From NCBI GenBank assembly GCA_021287075.1, contig JAJTBD010000003.1, positions 62,001 through 126,000 on the forward strand: DNA of 64,000 nt. The letters are read 5' to 3'. Source of the DNA: Micrococcales bacterium. GTDB lineage: Bacteria > Actinomycetota > Actinomycetes > Actinomycetales > Dermatophilaceae. Both the position numbers and the translations under genes were made by a program. The stretch's first letter is position 1; each line of letters opens with the position of its first letter. Below are positions 1 to 8,455 of this stretch, piece after piece. The notes under the pieces are model-generated. The model did no database searches and was not told where the DNA came from. It saw only the letters and a program-made list of their open reading frames with translations.

Positions 1-491
1 CCGGTCTTCTTGGCGTACTGGAGGATCGTCTCGTACGGCTTCTCCTTGATGTCCACGGAGATGGCGTTGTCATAGGTCTTGACGCCGGTCGCCCAGGCGC
101 TGCCGGTCGCGGCCGAGTCGGGGGCGTAGTCGGGCTTGCCGTCCTTGGCCACCGAGTAGTGCGTCATCTGGCCGGTCAGCGGCAGCGCGTCCATGCCGGA
201 GAGGGCGCCACCGGCGCCGACGAGGTAGTTGCGGCCGATGGTGATCTCGGAGTCGCCCATCCCGTCGCCGATGATGAGGATGACGTTCTTGGCGCCGGAG
301 CGCTTGATGGCCCGGTCGATCGTGGTGGTCTGGTCGCCGTCGAGGCGCGCGGCGCCTCCCTTGACGGAGACATCGCCGTTGGCGGCGCGGTTGAGGAGCG
401 GGCCACCGGCGAAGGCATATGCCGTGGTGACGCCGCAGGCGAGGGCGGCGACCGCCGTCGCGGCCACGAGGGGCTTGCGGGTGTTCTTCAT
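1..491 (-). CDS. phoA: Alkaline phosphatase, N-terminal part (runs off the left edge)
   Basis: This is a secreted phosphomonoesterase that releases phosphate outside the membrane. The start ATG at 491 is preceded by an AAGGAG ribosome site. Residues 1-28 look like a Sec signal peptide: a basic start, a hydrophobic core and an Ala-rich end. Near residue 76 is the metal-binding segment GDGMGDSEIT. Near 125 is the PhoA catalytic segment DSAATGSAWATGVKT, in which Ser126 would be phosphorylated. About 163 codons are present; the family usually has 450-550 residues, so the C-terminus lies outside the window. A possible PHO box lies upstream at 572-604. Identification is strong because both active-site blocks are seen in one frame. 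Confidence 0.9.
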   Translation of the reverse strand, partial: MKNTRKPLVAATAVAALACGVTTAYAFAGGPLLNRAANGDVSVKGGAARLDGDQTTTIDRAIKRSGAKNVILIIGDGMGDSEITIGRNYLVGAGGALSGMDALPLTGQMTHYSVAKDGKPDYAPDSAATGSAWATGVKTYDNAISVDIKEKPYETILQYAKKT

Positions 492-571
492 GCGTGAGGC
501 TCCTTGCTGGGCGGGATGAGCACAGCCACACAACGACCGTCAGCCCACGTCAGGGGGTGGTCCCGGCGTAC

Positions 572-604
572 ACGTCCCGAACGTTTCAGGACGCTTGGGT
601 GAAC
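572..604 (-). promoter_or_regulatory. Possible PHO box upstream of phoA
   Basis: On the minus strand, reading toward phoA, GTTCACC (604-598) is followed 22 bp later by GTTCGGG (582-576), with a poorly matching 11-bp unit between them. Streptomyces PhoP binds 11-bp direct repeats of the GTTCACC type, and phoA genes are classic targets. Only the first unit is a good match, so this is suggestive only. The rest of the 492-705 gap holds one CGGCATAC word at 627-634. Confidence 0.3.
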
Positions 605-705
605 CCGGCCGCGTCGGGCGCGCACGCGGCATACCCCCTGCTCGGCGGGCCGCGCGGGGCGGGGCCTCCCAGAAAGCGGTGGACGGGACTGGAACAATCG
701 GCCGT

Positions 706-1923
706 ATGCGCCACATCGTCCAGAGCCGCAAGCTTCAGGGAGTCCGCTACGACGTGCGGGGGCCGATCCTCGTCGAGGCCCAGCGGCTCGAGGCCGAGGG
801 GCACAAGATCCTCAAGCTCAACATCGGCAACACCGCGCCGTTCGGCTTCGAGGCGCCCGAGGCGATCCTCGCCGACATGACCCATCACCTGCCGCACGCG
901 CAGGGATACTCCGACAGCCGCGGCATCTACTCCGCGCGCACGGCCGTCGCGCAGTACTACCAGTCCAAGGGCTTCCGCGACTGCGTCGTCGACGACATCT
1001 TCATCGGCAACGGTGTCTCCGAGCTGATCTCGATGGTGCTGACGGCATTCATCGACGACGGCAACGAGGTGCTCGTGCCCGCGCCCGACTACCCGCTGTG
1101 GACCGGCGCTGTCACCCTCGCCGGCGGCACGGCCGTGCACTATCTCTGCGACGAGGCCAACGGGTGGAACCCGGACCTGGCCGACATCGAGTCCAAGATC
1201 ACCCCCAACACCCACGCGCTGGTGATCATCAACCCCAACAACCCGACCGGCGCCGTCTACTCGGAGGACGTGGTCAAGGGCCTGATCGACATCGCCCGCC
1301 GCCACGACCTGGTCGTGATGGCCGACGAGATCTACGAGAAGATCATCTTCGACGACGCCGTCCACCACCACGCCGCGACGTTTGCCGCGGACGACGTGCT
1401 GTGCCTGACCTTCAGCGGGCTGTCCAAGGCCTACCGGGTCTGCGGCTATCGCGCCGGCTGGGTGATGATCTCCGGCCCCAAGCACATGGCCGAGGACTTC
1501 CTCGAGGGCCTGACCCTGCTGGCCAACATGCGCATGTGCGCCAATGTGCCTGCCCAGCACGCGATCCAGACCGCGCTCGGCGGCTATCAGTCGGTCAACG
1601 AGCTGGTCGTCCCCGGCGGCCGCTACTACGACCAGGCCAAGCTCGCCTCCCGCCTGCTCAACGAGATCCCCGGCGTCTCCTGCGTGGAGCCGATGGGCGC
1701 GCTCTACTGCTTCCCGCGTCTGGACCCAGAGGTCTATCCCATCGACGACGACCAGGAGTTCGTCATCGAGCTGCTGCGCGCCAAGAAGATCCTGGTCACC
1801 CACGGCACCGGCTTCAACTGGGTTGCGCCAGACCACTTCCGGCTCGTCACCCTCCCCGACGAGGAGGTCCTCACCGAGGCCATCGGCCGGATCGGCGAGT
1901 TCCTGGAGACCCAGCGCAGCTGA
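706..1923 (+). CDS. PLP-dependent aminotransferase, AlaA/AlaT type
   Basis: This is a fold-type I aminotransferase of 405 residues that probably makes alanine from pyruvate with glutamate as amino donor. The start at ATG 706 fits the family N-terminus MRHIVQSRKLQGVRYDVRGP; the frame stays open upstream, but that part looks non-coding. Family marks are the NPNNPTGAVY segment, the ADEIYEKI segment, and the PLP lysine K241 in SGLSKAYR with the phosphate-binding GYRAGW just after it. No good ribosome site is seen. AACAAT at 693-698 sits 7 nt before the ATG and could be the -10 of a leaderless transcript. It is convergent with the next minus-strand gene. The substrate is inferred from the family. 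Confidence 0.88.
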   Translation: MRHIVQSRKLQGVRYDVRGPILVEAQRLEAEGHKILKLNIGNTAPFGFEAPEAILADMTHHLPHAQGYSDSRGIYSARTAVAQYYQSKGFRDCVVDDIFIGNGVSELISMVLTAFIDDGNEVLVPAPDYPLWTGAVTLAGGTAVHYLCDEANGWNPDLADIESKITPNTHALVIINPNNPTGAVYSEDVVKGLIDIARRHDLVVMADEIYEKIIFDDAVHHHAATFAADDVLCLTFSGLSKAYRVCGYRAGWVMISGPKHMAEDFLEGLTLLANMRMCANVPAQHAIQTALGGYQSVNELVVPGGRYYDQAKLASRLLNEIPGVSCVEPMGALYCFPRLDPEVYPIDDDQEFVIELLRAKKILVTHGTGFNWVAPDHFRLVTLPDEEVLTEAIGRIGEFLETQRS

Positions 1924-1971
1924 GCGCCGACGCGTCAGGCGGCCCCGCTGTCCGACCCGCTCAAGGGCTTC

Positions 1972-3780
1972 TCAGGCAGACCTGTGTCGCGGGGCATAGC
2001 CGCGCCCGCGTCGGCCGGCCAGCCGGCGCACCGGCGCGAGGACCGACCAGGTCGCCAGCCCCAGTCCGAGGCCGCCCATCACCCCAGTGAACGTCAGCGT
2101 CTCGGTCCGCGCGTCGTTCCTGTCCTCATAGAGCCAGACGTCCGGGCCGGAGGTGAGGGCGAACCGGCGCAGCCGGTCTCCCCTTCTGAGCCCATCGCCG
2201 TCGATCTCAACGCCGGTGGCACGCACCCTGCCGTCATCGCTGACGAAGTCGCCAGCGCCCCAGCAGTCAGACTGGCAGGTCTCGTCCTCGACCGCAGTGA
2301 CGACCACTGTCCCCACCGGCTGGCCCGTCCTCGCGAGGTCAAACGCCTCAGGGAGGTCTGTCGCGGAGGGCGCGGCGAGCCCGAGGAAGACCACGGCCGC
2401 GGTCGCCGCGCGCCACGGTACGGCGGGGACAGCCTCCCTGATCCCGGCAGCGAGACGCTCCCCCCGGCTCTCACGGGGCTGCGAGTGGGGCGCGGCCGTC
2501 ACCTCCTGCCGCGGCGCCGGCGTGTCATCGGGGCGGGACCGCCGGCTCGTGCCGGTCGCCGCAGTCGGGCTGGTGTCCTCGGCCGGCAGGTCGGGGAACA
2601 TGCGCCAGACCGGCGTGCGCGGCAACAGGGTCGCCCGGTCACCACGTGCGCGGGTCCACCCGCCCACGGCGGGGCCGTCCACCAGGACCTCGAACTGCTC
2701 GCCGACCGGGACCTCGCCCACGGCATCCCCGCAGTAGTAGCCGAGGATCGGCCGGTCTGCCCCGTGCGGCGCCAACTCCACGACACCGTTGTCCTTGAGC
2801 GTCGCCTCCATGAGCACGGCTCGATCGCGGCCGACCCGTCGGCGGCCCTGGGCGCCAATCGGGATTGCCAGCAGTGCGACCAGGCCCAGTACGCCGAGGA
2901 GAGTTGAGCCGAGCGACCACAGGCCATAGAAGGGGTCGTCGTCAGCGAGGCGGACGTTGTCCTCGTCAGCCGTGTCGACCAGGAGCGTGACCGGGTCGCC
3001 GATGCCCCCATAGTCATCGCCGGTGCGGACGGTGACCCACTCCGTGTCCGCGGGGGTGGGCCCGTCGGCCCGCACGATGAGCTGGTAGTCGTATCTGCCC
3101 ACCGGTCTCAGGCTGACGATGGTGCCGTCCACTCGCCTAGCCCGCTCGTGGAACGCGAGGTCGTCCCCGCGCGCGGTGGTGTAGCCAAGGGCGAGGCCGC
3201 CCGCGATGACGAGCAGCGCCGGCACCGCCAGCCAGGTCCCCCACTCCTGGAGGCCTGCGCTGCGGCCGACGACGGGGGCCTGAAGCCCCAGCCGCCGGTC
3301 GGCTCCCGACCAGATCGCCTCCGTCCCCACGCGGAGGTCTGCGGCACTCGGCCACTCGTCGACCATCCGACGCTGCGCGCGCCGAGCGGCCAGCCCCGCC
3401 ACGAGACAGGCGAGGTATGCCGCGACCAGCAGCCCGTAGCCGAGCGGCCCCCGGCCATCCTGTCGGGCCACGACGGGCAGCGCCGCCAGCAACACGGCGA
3501 GGCCGACCCGCCCCTCAACCCAGAGCAGCACCAGCGCCGCCGCCAGCACGGCAGCAAAGATGCCGAGGTCCACGCCGTTGCCGCAGGGGTCGGTCACCCG
3601 GCATACCGGGGAGGAGGCGAGGCCGTTGACCAGCACGACGAGCCCGAGGGCGGTCACGGCCAACGGCTGCCAGAAGGGCTGACTGCGGGCAAGCCACGCG
3701 TCGGCCAGCTCTGGCGTCATCGCCGCGGGTCTCCATCGCGAGCGGTCGATCGACAGCGCACGCGCGGGCATGAGCGGCAT
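1972..3780 (-). CDS. Large membrane protein, DUF3592-like extracytoplasmic domain
   Basis: This is a 602-residue protein of unknown function. It has two hydrophobic helices near residues 40-100, another pair near 170-210, a predicted outer domain (RVDGTIVSLRPVGRYDYQL onward) resembling DUF3592-type modules, and a further helix near 290. A disordered, charged stretch follows, and the last part repeats a helix, short outer loop and helix layout. The N-terminus SIDRSRWRPAAM matches TTDRSGWRPAAM of the upstream neighbour, so the two are tandem paralogues. Its ATG overlaps the neighbour's TGA (TGATG at 3778-3782), so translation is coupled. A third, more distant member may lie at 37704-39182. Confidence 0.7.
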   Translation of the reverse strand: MPLMPARALSIDRSRWRPAAMTPELADAWLARSQPFWQPLAVTALGLVVLVNGLASSPVCRVTDPCGNGVDLGIFAAVLAAALVLLWVEGRVGLAVLLAALPVVARQDGRGPLGYGLLVAAYLACLVAGLAARRAQRRMVDEWPSAADLRVGTEAIWSGADRRLGLQAPVVGRSAGLQEWGTWLAVPALLVIAGGLALGYTTARGDDLAFHERARRVDGTIVSLRPVGRYDYQLIVRADGPTPADTEWVTVRTGDDYGGIGDPVTLLVDTADEDNVRLADDDPFYGLWSLGSTLLGVLGLVALLAIPIGAQGRRRVGRDRAVLMEATLKDNGVVELAPHGADRPILGYYCGDAVGEVPVGEQFEVLVDGPAVGGWTRARGDRATLLPRTPVWRMFPDLPAEDTSPTAATGTSRRSRPDDTPAPRQEVTAAPHSQPRESRGERLAAGIREAVPAVPWRAATAAVVFLGLAAPSATDLPEAFDLARTGQPVGTVVVTAVEDETCQSDCWGAGDFVSDDGRVRATGVEIDGDGLRRGDRLRRFALTSGPDVWLYEDRNDARTETLTFTGVMGGLGLGLATWSVLAPVRRLAGRRGRGYAPRHRSA

Positions 3781-5165
3781 CAGGCACCGTCACCGGAGGG
3801 CGGGGCAAAGGCGGCGCTGGCCTCGGTCCACGCGGCTCGAACGCTGCGGAGCAGTGCCCCGATCGCCAGCAGGCCGGTCGCGGTCATGATCGTGCCGAGC
3901 AGCACAAAGAAGAAGGTCTCCTCGCTGGACTCGGCCTCGGTCGCGAGGAGGAAGAGAAACACACCGGCCGGGACCAGCAGCAGCCACTTCGCGCGATCGG
4001 CGTCGTAGTCGCGCAGGAAGCCCTGCCAGGCGGTGCCGATGACCGCCGCCCGGCGCATGCGTCGACGCGTGGTCATCTCCCGGACGGTCCATGCCGCCAT
4101 CCGCGAGGTCCCGCCCAGGGACCCTGAGGCGATCTCGTCGGCGAGCCGGGTGGCGAGCTCGTTGGGAGTGTCCACCACACGCAGACCGTCGCGGGGCAGG
4201 AGTGCGACCGCCTCGGCCCGCAGCCTGACCCAGCCGCCCGGGCACAACGGCCCGGAGACCAGCACATCGTGCAGACCCATGGTGATGCCCTCGCGCTGGG
4301 CCGGCGCCAGTCCGGAGCCGGCGAAGTCGGCGCTGTTGAAGGTCGCCATCGCGCGACGGACGTGGCCCCCCAGCGGGAGCAGACGGACACGCCCCTGCGC
4401 CGACACCGTCGCCTTCAGGTGGACCGGGCGGCTGGTGGGCCTCGACCTGCGCGCGCGGCGCCCGGCCAGCTGACGCAGCACGAGTCCCAGCGTCGAGAGG
4501 CCGGCCACGTCCGCGCCGAAGAACAGGGCTGTGGCCGTCGGCCCTGCGTCCGGAGCGTCACCGCCGGCGTGGGAGCCGGCAGCGCACAGGACGAGCGCAG
4601 CCAGGACCAGGAGCGGGATCGCGAGTGCGAGCTTGAGCTCCGCAGGCCGATCGCGGCCACCGATGACGGGGACCTCCAGACCCAGCTGCTCCGCCGCGCC
4701 GGACCGGGCGGCCCCCAGACCGAAAGGCAGCGCATCCGCCTCGGGCCACTCGTTCGGCAGCCCCGCCTGGATGCGCTTGCGCCACAGACTGTCACCGGCG
4801 AACGCCGCGTAGAGCACGGCATACAGGAGGAAGAGGGGGCCGATGCCGACCGCGCCGGGCAGGACACCGATCACGGCCGCGACGACCACAAGCGCCAGAC
4901 CGGCCAGGGGCTCGAGTCTGGCCAGGACGACCGATCCGGTCAGCAGGGCCAGGCAGGCGCCGAGCAGCGCCGCCGCGGCGACGCTGCGGCCGCCCGCCTC
5001 GAGCGCTCCCGACGCCTCCCCGACGAGGAGAGCCAGGCCCACTGCCGTGACCAGCCAGCCCCGCCACGAGGGCTGGCGCAGCATCAGCCACTGGAGGGCC
5101 TCGCGGGTGCCCATCGCAGCCGGGCGCCAGCCCGAGCGGTCAGTCGTCACGGGCACATTGTGCAC
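3780..5165 (-). CDS. Multi-pass membrane protein, paralogue of the downstream gene
   Basis: This 461-residue membrane protein has hydrophobic segments in pairs near residues 40-55, 65-125, 180-215 and 405-445, with a soluble middle domain (about 245-345) containing VLVSGPLCPGGWVRLR. That motif has a counterpart, VLVDGPAVGGWTRARG, in the downstream paralogue. No catalytic motif is visible. The GTG start at 5165 lies 2 nt after the stop of the LLM oxidoreductase, and its stop overlaps the next start, so it sits mid-operon. GTG 5156 is an alternative start. I do not know its function; a sensor, transporter accessory or stress-related envelope role would all be guesses. Confidence 0.7.
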   Translation of the reverse strand: MHNVPVTTDRSGWRPAAMGTREALQWLMLRQPSWRGWLVTAVGLALLVGEASGALEAGGRSVAAAALLGACLALLTGSVVLARLEPLAGLALVVVAAVIGVLPGAVGIGPLFLLYAVLYAAFAGDSLWRKRIQAGLPNEWPEADALPFGLGAARSGAAEQLGLEVPVIGGRDRPAELKLALAIPLLVLAALVLCAAGSHAGGDAPDAGPTATALFFGADVAGLSTLGLVLRQLAGRRARRSRPTSRPVHLKATVSAQGRVRLLPLGGHVRRAMATFNSADFAGSGLAPAQREGITMGLHDVLVSGPLCPGGWVRLRAEAVALLPRDGLRVVDTPNELATRLADEIASGSLGGTSRMAAWTVREMTTRRRMRRAAVIGTAWQGFLRDYDADRAKWLLLVPAGVFLFLLATEAESSEETFFFVLLGTIMTATGLLAIGALLRSVRAAWTEASAAFAPPSGDGA

Positions 5166-5167
5166 CC

Positions 5168-6100
5168 TCAGGCCAGGGCATCCAGCCCGGCCACGACCTG
5201 CCGGCAGAAGTCGCGGTACTCGTCGAGGCTGTCGATGAACATGGACGGCTTGACACAGATGGTCGAGAAGCCCTGCTCGAGCTGTGGTGGCACGGTGGCC
5301 AGCGCCCGGTCGAGCGAGGCGGGCGAGCCGTCCTCGGGGAGGTCGGCGCGCACTCCGCCGACGAGCTCGAGCTCGGCGATGTCGCGTCCGGCCGCCGTCA
5401 TCGCCTCGCGAAGCCGTGCCATCCCCTCCGCTGTGGGCGCGCCGAAGGGGTTGAACGCGTGGCCGTAGCGGACCAGTCGCTCGATGACCTTGTCGTGCAT
5501 GGACGAACCGCCGATGCAGATGCGCGGGCCGTCGGGGCGGTGGCAGCGGGGCTCGACATAGGCGTCCTCGAAGTCATAGAACTCGCCGTGGAAGGTCGCC
5601 GGGCCCGGAGACCAGATCTCCTGCCACGCGGCGAGCTGCTCGTCGAGCATCCTGCCCCGGCGGCGGAAGTCCACACCCAGCGCGCGGTACTCCTCCTCGT
5701 GCCAGGACACGGTCGGCAGCAGGACCAGTCGCCCGTGGGAGAGCCGGTCGAGCGTGCCGTACTCCTTGGCGACCAGCAGCGGGTGGCGCAATGGGGTGAT
5801 GACCGCCCCAGCGACCAGCCGCAGCCGCGAGGTCCGGGCGGCCATCGCGCTCAGCAGGACGAGGGAGTTGGGCCAGGGCATCGCCGGGTCCTGGTTGCCC
5901 GGTGCCGCATAGGCACGCGCGTTGTCGGGCAGGCCGAGCGCGCCGGCCGACGGGCCGAGCACGACGTGCTCGCTGAGCATCACCCCATCGACGCCCTCCT
6001 CCTCGGCGACCACCGCCATCTCGACCAGGGCGTCGAGGTCGCCGCCGTCGACGATGGCGTCGTTCTCCGTGAGGATCATCAGTGCGCGTGGTGCGGGCAC
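5168..6100 (-). CDS. LLM-class oxidoreductase, probably F420-dependent
   Basis: This 310-residue TIM-barrel enzyme belongs to the luciferase-like monooxygenase superfamily. Features include an early EEGVDGVMLSEHVVLG segment, LRLVAGAVITPLRHPLLVAKE, LSHGRLVLLPTVSWHEEEYRALG, and the C-terminal ICVKPSMFIDSLDEYRDFCRQ. Actinobacterial members usually bind F420, but FMN is possible and the substrate is unknown. The start is GTG 6100, with a purine-rich GGGAG upstream; the frame stays open to 6208 but that extension is Arg/Gly-rich and overlaps the gene before it. It lies 23 nt after the LigD-type polymerase and 2 nt before a membrane-protein gene, so it belongs to the same operon. Confidence 0.85.
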   Translation of the reverse strand: MPAPRALMILTENDAIVDGGDLDALVEMAVVAEEEGVDGVMLSEHVVLGPSAGALGLPDNARAYAAPGNQDPAMPWPNSLVLLSAMAARTSRLRLVAGAVITPLRHPLLVAKEYGTLDRLSHGRLVLLPTVSWHEEEYRALGVDFRRRGRMLDEQLAAWQEIWSPGPATFHGEFYDFEDAYVEPRCHRPDGPRICIGGSSMHDKVIERLVRYGHAFNPFGAPTAEGMARLREAMTAAGRDIAELELVGGVRADLPEDGSPASLDRALATVPPQLEQGFSTICVKPSMFIDSLDEYRDFCRQVVAGLDALA

Positions 6101-6123
6101 CGTTGTCTCCCAGCCTTTCCGGT

Positions 6124-7119
6124 CTACTTGGGCTTCCGTGCTGCGCCCGCGTCGGCATCGGGCTCGGGCGGCGCCTCGGCACCCGCGGCCTCGTCCCGGT
6201 CGGCCCACTCCAGCAGCGGCGCGATGTCGAAGACGTGGCCGTCAATGTCGGCGTGCAGGTCGCCGAGCTCGGCATAGCGGGCCGGCACCGTGGCCATCGT
6301 CAGGTCACGCGGCTCGACATCGGCGATCTCGTCCCAGCGGATCGGGGTGGAGACCGTGCCGATCGAGTTGCCCCGCACCGAATAGGCGCTTGCGATCGTG
6401 TGGTCCCGGGCGTTCTGGTTGTAGTCGACAAAGACAGTGGCAGGGTCGCGGTCCTTGCGCCACCAGGTGGTGGTGACATCGCGCGGCATACGCCGCTCCA
6501 CCTCGCGCGCGAAGGCCAGCGCCGCCCGGCGCACCTCCCCATGCCCGTGCGTCGGCGGGATGCGCACATAGATGTGGATCCCGTTGCCACCGCTGGTCTT
6601 TGGATAGCCCCTTGCACCCAGCTCGTCGAGGATCTCGTGCGTCGTCTCCGCGACCCGCCGCACCCGGTCGAAGCCGGCCTCGGGCATCGGGTCGAGGTCG
6701 ATGCGCCACTCGTCGGGTCTCTCGGGGTCGGCGCGTCGACTGTTCCACGGATGGAACTCGACGGTCGACATCTGCACAGCCCAGATGACGGACGCGAGTT
6801 CGGTGACGCACAGCTCGTCGGCGTGCAGGTCATAGCGCGGGAAGTGCAGCCGCACGGTCTCGACCCAGTCGGGCGCACCCTTGGGCAGCCGCTTCTGGTG
6901 CACCTTGGCGCCCTCGATCCCCTTGGGGAAGCGGTGCAGCATGCACGGCCGCTCGCGCAGCGCGTTGACGATCCCGTCACCCACCGCCAGGTAGTAGTTG
7001 GCGAGGTCGAGCTTGGTCGCCCCGGTCTCGGGGAAGTAGACCCGCGCCGGGCTGCTCAGCCGCACCGTGCGCGCGCCGACGCTCAGCTCGACCGGCGCCC
7101 CATGCTCGTCCTTGGCCAT
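6124..7119 (-). CDS. LigD-type polymerase domain protein (stand-alone PolDom)
   Basis: This 331-residue primase-polymerase of the archaeo-eukaryotic primase fold acts in non-homologous end joining by filling in nucleotides or ribonucleotides at broken ends. The catalytic acidic pair is in RIDLDPMPEAG (residues 141-143), and the triphosphate-binding segment SGGNGIHIYV is at 176-185. There is no ligase or nuclease domain, as in mycobacterial stand-alone PolD proteins. The C-terminal 25 residues are Ala/Glu-rich and probably disordered. ATG 7119 is chosen because the family N-terminus (…VRLSSPARVYFPETGATK) follows directly. It is the first gene of the 7119-1972 run. No Ku gene is in view. Confidence 0.9.
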   Translation of the reverse strand: MAKDEHGAPVELSVGARTVRLSSPARVYFPETGATKLDLANYYLAVGDGIVNALRERPCMLHRFPKGIEGAKVHQKRLPKGAPDWVETVRLHFPRYDLHADELCVTELASVIWAVQMSTVEFHPWNSRRADPERPDEWRIDLDPMPEAGFDRVRRVAETTHEILDELGARGYPKTSGGNGIHIYVRIPPTHGHGEVRRAALAFAREVERRMPRDVTTTWWRKDRDPATVFVDYNQNARDHTIASAYSVRGNSIGTVSTPIRWDEIADVEPRDLTMATVPARYAELGDLHADIDGHVFDIAPLLEWADRDEAAGAEAPPEPDADAGAARKPK

Positions 7120-7159
7120 GGGGCGAGTATGCCGCGTGCGCGCCCCTCGCGCGCCCGCC

Positions 7160-8437
7160 CTACTTGAGCTCGCCCGAGGTCAGGCCGATCAGGCGACGGG
7201 CGACGACGAGCAGCTGGATCTGCTGGGTGCCCTCGAAGATGTCGAGGATCTTGGAGTCGCGGGCCCACTTCTCCAGCAGCTCGGTCTCGGCGTATCCCGT
7301 TGCGCCACAGAGCTCCACGCACGCCAGCGCGACGTTGACGCAGGTGCGTCCGGCCTTGGCCTTGGCCATGGAGGCCTCCATGGAGTTGGGCGTGCCGTTG
7401 TCGGCCATCCACGCCGCCCGCAGCGTCAGCAGCCGCGCGGCCTCGTAGTCGGCCTCCATCTGGAGCAGCCGGGCCGCGGCCGCGGACTGCACGGTGGCCG
7501 GGCGGTCCCAGTCGACCGTGACGCCCTCCGTGGCCAGCAGCTCGGTCGTGGTGTCGAGGCAGGCACGGGTGAGCCCGATCGCCATGCCGGCCACCAGCGG
7601 GCGGGTGTTGTCGAAGGTCTGCATCGCGCCGCCGAAGCCGCCCTCGATGCGGATCTCCGGGTCGCCGAGGAGGTCCTGGGCCGGGACACGGCAGTCCTGG
7701 AGCGAGAATGCCGCGGTGTCCGAGGCCCGGATCCCGAGTTTGTGCTCCAGCCGGACCAGCTTCATCCCCGGGTTGGAGCGCTCGACGACAAAGGACTTGA
7801 TGGCCTGCTTGCCGAGGCTGCGGTCGAGCGTCGCCCACACGACGACGAGCTCGGCCCGCTCGCCTGCGGTGACGAAGATCTTCTCGCCGTTGAGGACGTA
7901 TTCCTCGCCGTCCTTGACCGCGGTCGTGCGGATGGCGCCGGAGTCGGAGCCGGTGTCGGGCTCGGTGATCGCCATGGCGGCCCAGCGGTTGCCGTAGCGC
8001 GCCTTCTGCTCGTCATTGGCGACAGCCGCGATGGCCGCGTTGCCGAGGCCCTGTCGCGGGATCGACAGGGTGAGGCCGACATCGCCGCGGCAGGTCTCGA
8101 TGATCGAGAGCACCGAGGACATGTTGGCGCCGTTGCGCGGGCCGCCCTTGGCCTTGCTGCGGTCGCTGCGGCCGGAGCCGACGGCGGCGACCTTCTCGCC
8201 GTCGGTGGTCTCGGCGACGTCGTCCTTGGCGCGGGTGGAGCCGCGGGCGCCGGCGCCCTCGCCGACGCCGGAGTCGCTCATGCCGTCGATGACGGCCGAG
8301 ACGAGGTCCAGCTCGCGGGGGTACTCGTGCTCGGCGAGGTCGTATTTGCGCGAGATGGGCCGGAAGACCTCCTCGGCCATGCCACGGGCCTGGGTGACGA
8401 GGGGTGCGAACTTCTTGGGGAGCTCGAGGTCGATCAT
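7160..8437 (-). CDS. Acyl-CoA dehydrogenase with hydrophilic insertion
   Basis: This FAD enzyme of 425 residues makes the first double bond in fatty-acyl-CoA oxidation. The FAD/substrate segment MAITEPDTGSDSGAIRTTAV is near residue 170, and the catalytic base is E402 in DIFEGTQQIQ. Residues about 56-104 form an unusual Gly/Ser/Lys-rich, probably disordered insertion within the N-terminal helical domain. ATG 8437 follows a GAAGGGAA ribosome site. The stop of a second acyl-CoA dehydrogenase lies 18 nt upstream, so the two form an operon, perhaps encoding a heteromeric enzyme as for several mycobacterial FadE pairs. Chain length or substrate cannot be read from the sequence. Confidence 0.9.
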   Translation of the reverse strand: MIDLELPKKFAPLVTQARGMAEEVFRPISRKYDLAEHEYPRELDLVSAVIDGMSDSGVGEGAGARGSTRAKDDVAETTDGEKVAAVGSGRSDRSKAKGGPRNGANMSSVLSIIETCRGDVGLTLSIPRQGLGNAAIAAVANDEQKARYGNRWAAMAITEPDTGSDSGAIRTTAVKDGEEYVLNGEKIFVTAGERAELVVVWATLDRSLGKQAIKSFVVERSNPGMKLVRLEHKLGIRASDTAAFSLQDCRVPAQDLLGDPEIRIEGGFGGAMQTFDNTRPLVAGMAIGLTRACLDTTTELLATEGVTVDWDRPATVQSAAAARLLQMEADYEAARLLTLRAAWMADNGTPNSMEASMAKAKAGRTCVNVALACVELCGATGYAETELLEKWARDSKILDIFEGTQQIQLLVVARRLIGLTSGELK

Positions 8438-8455
8438 GATGGGTTCCCTTCTGCC

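Noticed and set aside
5168..6208. The longer LLM oxidoreductase frame starting at 6208
   Set aside because: The extra 36 residues are Arg/Gly-rich, overlap the LigD-type gene and lack a ribosome site; GTG 6100 fits the family.
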